In this document: one piece after another, positions 56,497 to 64,000 of the stretch
Layout of the letters: each line of letters starts with the position of its first letter
Position numbering within the stretch: the stretch's first letter is position 1
From: Larkinella sp. C7
GTDB taxonomy: Bacteria; Bacteroidota; Bacteroidia; Cytophagales; Spirosomataceae
Length of the DNA: 64,000 nucleotides
NCBI RefSeq assembly: GCF_006149005.1
Contig: NZ_VBSL01000013.1
Location: forward strand, 1 to 64,000
Reading direction: 5' to 3'
Program-made: the position numbers and the translations under genes
Notes under the pieces: generated by a model
The model's input: only the letters and a program-made list of their open reading frames with translations
Databases searched by the model: none
Told to the model about the DNA's origin: nothing

Positions 56497-57322
56497 ATGT
56501 CTTTTTCAGCGTTGAGAACGACGTTATTTTTAATCCCGAAAATAACGTCGTTCTCAACGCTAAGTTCACGGTTATACCATACAGAACAGGAATTTTCTGC
56601 CAGTTTCAAGCGGCTTGAAACTACCCGCCCCTGTTTGCCTGTCAGAAAATCAAATCGCCGTTTGCTAGTTTTGAAAGTCCTCTGCCTTCTTCTCCCCTTC
56701 TCTTGCCCATAAGCAAAAAAGTTCGACTTCCAGGTGCTCACCTTATCAGATGTTATAGCTGAAAGTCACTTGACACCTTTCTTTTGTATCCATTCATCGT
56801 ACGACGGTGCTTATTAAGACTTCTACCAGATTTAGTAGGATTAAACCAAACGAGAAGGGCTAATTCCGTGTCGGAGTGGTCTTTTTAGCGCATTCCGCCC
56901 TGATCCTGTGTCTGGTATTTATTTAGAATTTGCAGCAGCAGACAGCGATTGTTATGAGGATAAATACTTAATTTGTTGAAAATAATTTACAAGTAATCGT
57001 GCGAATTATTTTAATTACTATTTAATTTGCAATGTCATCGTTTTTTAATAGATGAAACCATGCGATCTGCTTAAGATTGCCACCATCGTACCGTCTTACT
57101 TGAGCAAGGGTCTTTTTTTATTACACGCACATCGCATGTCACAACAAACCCAATGGTTTGTATGTGCATCTCATTTCCGTACTACTCTTTGACAATTAAA
57201 AGGTTCATCCGGGTTTATATCCGTTACCGTTATTGTCTTTTTCGCTATACTAAATAAGTACGATTTCACCTTCATCCGGGACGAATACTGTACATTCCTG
57301 AACGTTTTAAAATCAATATTGA
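56497..57322. other. AT-rich region between the par pair and the NRPS-PKS gene
   Basis: 826 bp without a supported gene. A frame at 56497-56712 runs across the inverted repeat and has no family features. The region probably holds the megasynthase promoter; no convincing TAnnTTTG with a matching start distance was found. Confidence 0.6.
56508..56561. repeat. Perfect 23-bp inverted repeat with ACGTT cores
   Basis: The arms 56508-56530 and 56539-56561 are exact reverse complements with an 8-base loop. Each arm contains the AACGACGTT core related to the operator boxes. It may be a terminator of the par pair or an extra binding site. Confidence 0.85.
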
Positions 57323-60300
57323 ATGGAACAATATGATACTGATACCATCGAGATTGTTTTACAGCAACAGGCCGGCATCCAGCAGGCAATCGTACTAAAG
57401 CGGAAGAATCAACTAGTTCAGACAACGTTAGTTGCTTACCTGATTGCCACCGAAACGGAGTTAGAAACCCCCGCCATTCGGTCTGCTTTGGCACAGCATT
57501 TACCTGATTCTATGATTCCTTCCCATTATATCTGGCTGAAGGATTTCCCCCGAACCAGCACGGGAGAAATTGACAACTCGGCTTTGCCAATCCCTGATTT
57601 TATGATTCCATTTCCTGAAAATAAAACCGTAGTGACCTTATTTTGTGAGCAGGTCGAAAAAACGCCGGATAAGGTAGCCATGACGTTTAATGATAAACAA
57701 ATAACGTATCAACAACTGGATGATAAATCCAGTCAACTGGCTAATTATCTCAAAAAAAAGAACATAAAAACCGGAACCCTCGTCCCCATCTGCCTGAATC
57801 GCTCGCTGGAGTTGCTGGTGGGAATTCTGGGGATTCTGAAGGCCGGCGGGGCCTATGTACCTATCGATCCGGAATACCCCCAGGACCGGGTTGCCTACAT
57901 GCTTTCCGATAGTGACAGTTGTCTGGCAGTTACGGATGTTCCCTCCAGTGTTTTGTTAAAGGGCCGGGAGAAATTGGAACCGGTGTTTATCGATCGGGAC
58001 TGGGAGATGATTGCCCGGGAGTCTACCCAACCGCCTTCCAATGCGTTCACGCCCCAGGATCTGGCCTACGTCCTCTACACCTCGGGCTCCACCGGCAAAC
58101 CCAAAGGCGTGCTCATCGAGCACCACAACCTGGTGAATTTCCTCTGGAGCATGATCGACAAGCCCGGCATCACGCCCAGCGATACCATTCTGGCGGTCAC
58201 CACCATTTCCTTCGACATTGCCGGTCTCGATCTGTTTCTGCCCCTGATTGTGGGAGCCTCCGTCCGGCTGACCGATCTGACCACCTCCCGCGATGGCCGG
58301 GCGTTACTGAACCTGATTGAGAACCACAACATCACCATCATGCAGGCCACTCCGTTCACGTGGCGAATGATGCTCGATTCGGGCTGGAAAAAATCCCTGC
58401 CGCTGAAAGTACTCTGCGGGGGCGAACCCATGGCTCAGGACCTGGTGGAAAAGCTCACCGGCAAGGCGGCTGAAATATGGAACCTGTATGGGCCTACGGA
58501 AACAACGGTTTGGGCCACCGTGAAACACATCCGGCTGGGCGAAACGATTACCGTGGGCCGTCCCATCCACAACGTCCTGGTTTACATCCTGGATGAACAG
58601 CAACAACCGGTAGCGGAAGGTGAAGTCGGGGAATTGTGGATTGGAGGAGCAGGCGTCGCCCGGGGCTATCTGAACCGCCCCGAGTTGACCCAGGAACGGT
58701 TTGTGGCCGATCCGTTTGCCGAAACAGCCGGAGGGCGAATGTACCGCACGGGGGATCTGGGGCGGTTTCTGGAAAACGGCGAAATTCTCTGCCTGGGCCG
58801 CATCGATCATCAGGTAAAAATCAGAGGCTATCGGATTGAACTCGGCGAGATTGACAACGTCCTGCATCAATTTCCCGGCGTCAAACAGTGTGTCGTCGAT
58901 GCCAAAGAAGGACCGGGCGGAGACAAACGACTGATCGGATACCTTATTCCCGAAGGTGAATTTAATAAACAGGAAGCGATCCAGTTTTTGCAATCCAAGT
59001 TGCCGGATTATATGGTTCCGCAATTGTTGATGGAACTGGCTGAAATCCCGTTAACCAGCAACGGCAAGGTCGACCGCAAGGCGTTACCCAACCCCGATGC
59101 CTCCGAGCTCCTAACGAGGGAATTCATATTACCGGGCACGAAAGTGGAAAACAACCTGGTAGACCTCTGGAAAGAACTCCTGAAAGTAAGCCACGTCAGC
59201 ATTCAGGATAACTTTTTCGAATTGGGTGGCAACTCCTTTCTGGCGTTGCGAATGATGCTCAGCCTGAAAGAAAAATATGCCTATGAATTGCCCGTTACCA
59301 CCATTTATCAATACCCGACGGTGGCCGGGCTGGCCGGCTTTCTGGAAGGAAAAAAAGGGAATTCCGGCCCAAAAAGAAAGACCGTAAACCGGTCGGGCAG
59401 TACGGGTGACATCGCCGTCATCGGCATGGCCGGGCGTTTTCCCGGTGCCAACACGATTGCGGAATTGTGGACGGTTTTGAAAGAAGGCCGGGAAACCATT
59501 TCCTTTTTTACCGACGAAGAACTGGATCAATCGTTGCCCCCCGAACTGACGCAGGACGCAAACTACGTGAAAGCCCGGGGCGTCGTTTCAGGTGCCAGTC
59601 AGTTCGACCCCCGCTTTTTTGGCCTGAATCCGAAACTGGTAGAACTCATGGACCCCCAGCAACGGATTTTCCTTGAAATTGCCTGGGAGGCCCTGGAGCA
59701 TGGCGGTTATTTACCCCAAAAATATGACGGACTGATTGGGGTCTATGCGGGCTGTGGTAACAACACCTATTACTACAACCATGTGCTGACCAATCCATTC
59801 CTGATGAATCAGGTTGGCAGCTATCAGGTGATGACCGCGAATGAGAAAGATTACATCGCCACCCGGACGGCCTACCAACTGAATTTGACGGGGCCGGCAG
59901 TTAGCGTTCATTCCGCCTGTTCAACCTCTCTGCTGGCGATCGCACAGGCCGTCGATAGCCTGCGCAACGGCCAGTGTGATGTTGCGTTGGCGGGCGGGTC
60001 CAGTATTCGGGCTCCGTTGACAAGCGGTCATCTCTACGAGGAAGGGTCCATTTACAGCCGTGACGGGCATTGCCGCTCGTTCGATTCGGATGCGCAGGGC
60101 ACGGTTTTCAGCGATGGTGCAGGGGTGGTATTGTTGAAAAACGCCGAAGCCGCCCGACAGGATGGTGACACCATCTACGCCATCATCAAAGGAACCGGCG
60201 TCAACAATGATGGAAGCGGCAAAGGGAGCTTTACGGCCCCCAGTGCCGAAGGACAGGCAGGGGCCATCCGAATGGCGATCGACGATGCCCGCATCGATCC

Positions 60301-62797
60301 GGCGACCATCAGCTACGTTGAAGCCCACGGAACGGCCACCCCAATTGGTGATCCCATCGAAATCGAAGGGTTAAAAATGGCTTTCGGGAATCAGGTTCCC
60401 ACCCAATATTGTGCCATCGGTTCCATCAAAAGCAACATGGGGCACCTGGACGCTGCCGCCGGGGTTGCCGGATTTATTAAAACGGCCCTGGCGCTGCATC
60501 ACAAACAGATCCCGGCCACGCTCCATTTCTCGACGCCGAATCCGGCCATTGATTTCGCCAACAGCCCGTTTTTTGTGAATACTGCGTTTGGTGCCTGGCC
60601 AGCGTCGGTTTCAAATCCTGACCAGCCCCGCCGGGCGGGCGTCAGCTCTTTTGGAGTTGGCGGAACGAATGTTCATATCGTATTGGAAGAGTTCGTCAGT
60701 GAGGGATTACCGCCCGTTACCGATCCGGCAGAACCGCAACGCCCGGTTCAATTGATCACCTGGTCGGCCAAATCGACGGCCAGCCGGGAAGCGTATGGCC
60801 AGCAACTGGCAGCGCACCTGGAGCAAAACCCGACCTTGAATCTGGCGGATGTGGCGTATACCCTGCAAACAGCCCGGGCGGATTTCAACCACCGGCGGTT
60901 TGTAACGGCTACCTCGTCAGAAGCACTGATCGGGCATTTACGACTTGAAAACGGCCCGGCATCGAGCCAGAAAACGCTGCAGGAACCACCGGGCGATGTC
61001 GTCTTTCTTTTTCCGGGGCAGGGCGCGCAATACCTCAACATGGGCCGTGACCTGTATGAGAACGAGCCGGTTTATAAACAGGCCGTAGACCACTGCGCCG
61101 ACTTACTCCGGGAATACCTGGAAGTCGATATCCGCCAGGTTCTGTTTCCCGACGAAACCAGCCGGGAAACGGAAGAACGACTCAAAAATACACGGTTTAC
61201 GCAACCGGCTATTTTTGTCACCGAATATGCCCTGGCGAGGGTATGGCTGAGTTGGGGCATCGAACCCACGGCTTTCTGCGGTCACAGCATTGGTGAATTT
61301 GTGGGGGCGCATTTGGCCGGTATTTTTTCGCTGGAAGATGCCATCCGGCTGATTGCGGTTCGCGGCCGGTTGGTGAGCGAACTTCCTACGGGGAGCATGC
61401 TCTCGGTGCGGGCCGGCGCGGAGCAGATAACCGCCCTGATGCCCGAAACGTTATCCGTGGCCGCTTTCAACAGCCATTCCCTGTGTGTCGTTGCCGGTGA
61501 AGATGAAGAAATCGCCTGTTTTGCCAGACTCCTGGATCAAAAAGAAATACCGAATCGGGTACTGGCAACGAGTCACGCTTTTCATTCGAACATGATGGAT
61601 TCGGTCGTTCCCGTCTTTGAAAAAACCGTTCAGCAGGTTCGTTTGCACCATCCGCGAAAACCGGTCATCTCGACCGTAAGCGGCACCTGGCTGACGGATG
61701 CACAGGCGACGGACCCAGCCTACTGGGCTACCCACCTGCGCTTGCCTGTGCGCTTTGCCGATGCCCTGGACTCTATTGTTGAATTGAACCGACCGGTTCT
61801 GCTGGAAGTTGGCCCCGGTAGCGGCCTGACAACCCTGGCCCGCCAGCAGGCGGGTTCCAAACCGGCCGCGCTGGCCACCAGCCTCGACCGAAAAGGCGTG
61901 TCAACCGATTACCAGGCGTTGCTGAATGGTCTGGGTCAGGTGTGGCTCCACGGCCTGGAGCCCGACTGGGAAGCTTTCTACCTCCGTCAAAACCGGGTAA
62001 AAGCAGACCTGCCCACGTATGCGTTCGATCGAAAACGGTATTGGGTCGATCCACCAAAACCCGCTGCGTCTGCGATCAGTCCGACACCCGTTTCGGGGGA
62101 GAACGTACTGGCGAACATCCGGCCCCAAACCACCAGCCGCAAAGCGGTTCTTCTCCAGATCGTGCGGGAAAAGCTGAAAAACGCATCCGGCATTGCGGTG
62201 GACCAGATGCGACCGGAACTGAGCTTTTATGAAATGGGTCTCGATTCGTTGCTGCTGACCCAGGTATCCTCCACCCTGAAAAAAGAGTTTGGGTTGCCCA
62301 TTACCTTCCGCCAACTGAACGAGGAATACGGTACACTGGACGCCCTGGTGGCCTACCTCGACCGGGACTTGCCGACGGGCGCTTATGAGCCTCAAACACC
62401 CGCTCCTGAGTCCCAACCGGCTCCCGCCCGGGCAGGAAACGCCGTTGTGAACCGTGATCCGGCCATGGATCAGATGGCCCGGCAGTTGCAGATCTTGACC
62501 GAAAAAATTGAATACCTCCAGTATACCCTGCAGAACCTGCCGTCCCTGGCTTCCCAAACCGTTCTGCCGGGACCGAACGGAGCCAGCAAACCCAGTTCTG
62601 TCAAAACACCGGAAGCCGTCGTGGAACGGCCGAAAACCATCTTGAAAATGCCCCGATCCGAGCGACCTGTCCTGGACTATGCGTTTACCAATCCGCCCAT
62701 TCCGGGGGCCCGATTGGGCAAAGACCGGGATGGAAATCCGGCGTGGTTCATTTCAGATCCCGAGAAACCCGGAAGCTATTTACAGATCATACTCTAA
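57323..62797 (+). CDS. Hybrid NRPS-PKS megasynthase: (A-sub)-A-PCP-KS-AT-ACP
   Basis: 1824 residues. Residues about 8-92 match only the C-terminal subdomain of an adenylation domain, ending TSTGEIDNSALP, where the catalytic Lys of the normal NGK motif is Glu. A full A domain follows (about 105-590; YTSGSTGKPKG near 252, NLYGPTE, YRTGDLG, TSNGKVDRKALP). Binding-pocket residues read DILQLGLVWK, one step from the known glycine code. PCP Ser is S638 (LGGNS); KS C866 (HSACSTS), H1002 (EAHGTA), H1041; AT S1322 (GHSIG) with HAFHS at 1418, malonyl-type; ACP S1642 (MGLDSL). No KR/DH/ER. The tail carries GARLGKDRDGNPAWF. Predicted chemistry: glycine plus one malonyl unit to a 4-amino-3-oxobutanoyl thioester. 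The product is unknown. Confidence 0.9.
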   Translation: MEQYDTDTIEIVLQQQAGIQQAIVLKRKNQLVQTTLVAYLIATETELETPAIRSALAQHLPDSMIPSHYIWLKDFPRTSTGEIDNSALPIPDFMIPFPENKTVVTLFCEQVEKTPDKVAMTFNDKQITYQQLDDKSSQLANYLKKKNIKTGTLVPICLNRSLELLVGILGILKAGGAYVPIDPEYPQDRVAYMLSDSDSCLAVTDVPSSVLLKGREKLEPVFIDRDWEMIARESTQPPSNAFTPQDLAYVLYTSGSTGKPKGVLIEHHNLVNFLWSMIDKPGITPSDTILAVTTISFDIAGLDLFLPLIVGASVRLTDLTTSRDGRALLNLIENHNITIMQATPFTWRMMLDSGWKKSLPLKVLCGGEPMAQDLVEKLTGKAAEIWNLYGPTETTVWATVKHIRLGETITVGRPIHNVLVYILDEQQQPVAEGEVGELWIGGAGVARGYLNRPELTQERFVADPFAETAGGRMYRTGDLGRFLENGEILCLGRIDHQVKIRGYRIELGEIDNVLHQFPGVKQCVVDAKEGPGGDKRLIGYLIPEGEFNKQEAIQFLQSKLPDYMVPQLLMELAEIPLTSNGKVDRKALPNPDASELLTREFILPGTKVENNLVDLWKELLKVSHVSIQDNFFELGGNSFLALRMMLSLKEKYAYELPVTTIYQYPTVAGLAGFLEGKKGNSGPKRKTVNRSGSTGDIAVIGMAGRFPGANTIAELWTVLKEGRETISFFTDEELDQSLPPELTQDANYVKARGVVSGASQFDPRFFGLNPKLVELMDPQQRIFLEIAWEALEHGGYLPQKYDGLIGVYAGCGNNTYYYNHVLTNPFLMNQVGSYQVMTANEKDYIATRTAYQLNLTGPAVSVHSACSTSLLAIAQAVDSLRNGQCDVALAGGSSIRAPLTSGHLYEEGSIYSRDGHCRSFDSDAQGTVFSDGAGVVLLKNAEAARQDGDTIYAIIKGTGVNNDGSGKGSFTAPSAEGQAGAIRMAIDDARIDPATISYVEAHGTATPIGDPIEIEGLKMAFGNQVPTQYCAIGSIKSNMGHLDAAAGVAGFIKTALALHHKQIPATLHFSTPNPAIDFANSPFFVNTAFGAWPASVSNPDQPRRAGVSSFGVGGTNVHIVLEEFVSEGLPPVTDPAEPQRPVQLITWSAKSTASREAYGQQLAAHLEQNPTLNLADVAYTLQTARADFNHRRFVTATSSEALIGHLRLENGPASSQKTLQEPPGDVVFLFPGQGAQYLNMGRDLYENEPVYKQAVDHCADLLREYLEVDIRQVLFPDETSRETEERLKNTRFTQPAIFVTEYALARVWLSWGIEPTAFCGHSIGEFVGAHLAGIFSLEDAIRLIAVRGRLVSELPTGSMLSVRAGAEQITALMPETLSVAAFNSHSLCVVAGEDEEIACFARLLDQKEIPNRVLATSHAFHSNMMDSVVPVFEKTVQQVRLHHPRKPVISTVSGTWLTDAQATDPAYWATHLRLPVRFADALDSIVELNRPVLLEVGPGSGLTTLARQQAGSKPAALATSLDRKGVSTDYQALLNGLGQVWLHGLEPDWEAFYLRQNRVKADLPTYAFDRKRYWVDPPKPAASAISPTPVSGENVLANIRPQTTSRKAVLLQIVREKLKNASGIAVDQMRPELSFYEMGLDSLLLTQVSSTLKKEFGLPITFRQLNEEYGTLDALVAYLDRDLPTGAYEPQTPAPESQPAPARAGNAVVNRDPAMDQMARQLQILTEKIEYLQYTLQNLPSLASQTVLPGPNGASKPSSVKTPEAVVERPKTILKMPRSERPVLDYAFTNPPIPGARLGKDRDGNPAWFISDPEKPGSYLQIIL

Positions 62798-62802
62798 CCA
62801 GA

Positions 62803-64000
62803 ATGGTAGCAAACTTTACGATGCCTAAAACGATAGCGGTTGATTTTGACCCTTTTGCGGGTCCCGAAATTGCGCAAATTGCACCGTCTACCGGGCCGCA
62901 AACCGAAATTTGGATCGCCTGTCTGTTGGGAGGAGATAATGCCAACCGGTCCTATAATCTAACAAACACGCTGCGATTGGAAGGGGCACTGGATCGCCGG
63001 GCCATGACCCAGGCGGTTCAGGCGGTGGTTGACCGACACGACTCTTTACGGTCTGTCGTCAGCCCCAACGGCGAACACATCTACGTCTATCAAGCGCTGC
63101 GGATTGAAATTTCCTATCAGGATCTTTCCCACAACCCGGCCCCCCAAAAAGACCGTTTGCTCGCTGACTATCTGGCGCAGGACGCGATGCACGTATTTGA
63201 CCTGTTGCAGGGCCCCTTACTGAAAGTGGGTCTGTTCAAAATGTCGGAACACGTGCATGAATTGGTGCTGACCACGCACCACATCATCAGCGATGGCTGG
63301 TCGATGGGCGTCATGCTGAACGATTTGAGTGTATTTTATTCGAGTTTTGTCAACCATACCCTTCCCGATTTACCCGAAGCGCCTTCGTTTGCGGAATATG
63401 CCACGCGGCAGTTTCAGTATCTGAGCAGTGATGACTACCACCGAACGGAAGCGTTCTGGGTAAATCTGTACAAAAAGAAAATTCCGGTTTTTGACCTGCC
63501 CACTGATTTTCCCAGACCGGCCACCCGCACCTTCGACTGCCACCGCCTGGATTATACCCTCGAACCGACTCTGGTAACCGCCGTCCGGAAAGTGGCCGCA
63601 AAAGCCGGGTGCAGCTTTGCCACCACCCTGCTGGCGGCTTTTGAGGTACTGATTCACCGGCTGACCGGGCAGGATGATGTGATCATCGGTTTGCCAACAG
63701 CGGGCCAATCCATTACGGATTACCAGCAGTTGGCGGGGCATTGTGTCAATTTGTTGCCCTTGCGCAGCCAGATCGAAATGGATCTCGGTTTTTCAGACTT
63801 TTTAAAACACTGTAAAAAAACGGTTCTCGATGCGCACGAGCACCAGCGCCTGACGTTTGGCAGTCTATTGAGAAAGCTGAACGTTCCCAGGGATATTTCC
63901 AGGGTGCCGCTGGTGCCGATCATCTTTAACTTTAATCGCAAGGACGGCGATTTTAGCTTTGTTGGACTTACCCACCAGGTCGTTTATCAACCCAAAAAGT
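62803..64000 (+). CDS. NRPS condensation-domain protein, N-terminal part (truncated by window)
   Basis: Starts at ATG 62803, 5 bp after the previous stop (alternative ATG at 62821), and stays open to the window end for at least 399 residues. It is a condensation domain: NLTNTLRLEGALD (C1-like), HHIISDGWSMG with H159 and D164 (HHxxxDG), GLPTAGQ, GHCVNLLPLR. It should join the upstream ACP-bound chain to the next amino acid. The C-terminal modules are outside the window. Confidence 0.9.
   Translation, partial: MVANFTMPKTIAVDFDPFAGPEIAQIAPSTGPQTEIWIACLLGGDNANRSYNLTNTLRLEGALDRRAMTQAVQAVVDRHDSLRSVVSPNGEHIYVYQALRIEISYQDLSHNPAPQKDRLLADYLAQDAMHVFDLLQGPLLKVGLFKMSEHVHELVLTTHHIISDGWSMGVMLNDLSVFYSSFVNHTLPDLPEAPSFAEYATRQFQYLSSDDYHRTEAFWVNLYKKKIPVFDLPTDFPRPATRTFDCHRLDYTLEPTLVTAVRKVAAKAGCSFATTLLAAFEVLIHRLTGQDDVIIGLPTAGQSITDYQQLAGHCVNLLPLRSQIEMDLGFSDFLKHCKKTVLDAHEHQRLTFGSLLRKLNVPRDISRVPLVPIIFNFNRKDGDFSFVGLTHQVVYQPKK

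Noticed and set aside
56497-56712. 71-codon frame after the par pair
   Set aside because: It runs through the perfect inverted repeat and has no protein features.

Overview
The window looks like chromosome of a Bacteroidota bacterium, most likely order Cytophagales near Larkinella/Spirosoma (genus is inference). The signs are type IX secretion C-terminal domains, a one-protein hybrid two-component system, TAnnTTTG-type promoter elements ahead of several genes and tRNAs, lipoproteins and signal peptides of Bacteroidota style, moderately high GC coding DNA, and AT-richer intergenic DNA with long palindromes. Three tRNA genes are present: Glu(TTC), Val(GAC) and Ser(GGA).

Layout. 1-9.1 kb: tRNA-Glu, a secreted M14 zinc peptidase, and two tandem paralogous T9SS-secreted adhesin-like proteins that share a repeated RGWxWD module. 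9.3-15.9 kb: a giant hybrid sensor/AraC regulator, divergent from a CBM9-like/DUF5916 outer-membrane protein, then a small membrane protein. 15.9-23.5 kb: housekeeping genes dapA, ligA and rpe, a GH13 lipoprotein with an altered nucleophile, and an OmpA-family protein. 23.5-38.6 kb: a surface-glycan region, mostly one strand. It holds a GT39-like membrane glycosyltransferase, a transketolase split into two genes that flank an epimerase-GT2 fusion, two tandem polytopic paralogues, an acyltransferase-3, a GT2, a large membrane-anchored protein and an AlgX/AlgJ-like SGNH protein. 38.6-49.4 kb: tRNA-Val, a UMF1-type MFS transporter, a DUF255 thioredoxin-fold protein, an orphan PAAR protein, ruvC, a tightly packed glycolipid-like run (LPG-synthase TM protein, GT2, polysaccharide deacetylase, GT2), tatD, a type I asparaginase and tRNA-Ser. 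49.4-55.2 kb: lipoproteins, a PD40 protein, a phage-like M15 peptidase and an exported M20 amidohydrolase.

55.4-64 kb is the most accessory-looking part. A plasmid-style ParA plus small basic (probable ribbon-helix-helix) gene pair is surrounded by ACGTT elements phased at exactly 12 bp. After about 0.8 kb of AT-rich non-coding DNA comes a hybrid NRPS-PKS megasynthase with the order orphan A-subdomain, A (glycine-like code), PCP, KS, AT, ACP. A condensation-domain protein follows and runs off the window.

The points most worth follow-up are the split transketolase around the epimerase-GT fusion, the NRPS with an orphan catalytically degenerate A-subdomain at its N-terminus, the 12-bp-phased partition-like repeats, and the word-like palindromes between genes. 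The palindromes come in two kinds: heptad-periodic arms, and arms with about 10-bp periodicity.
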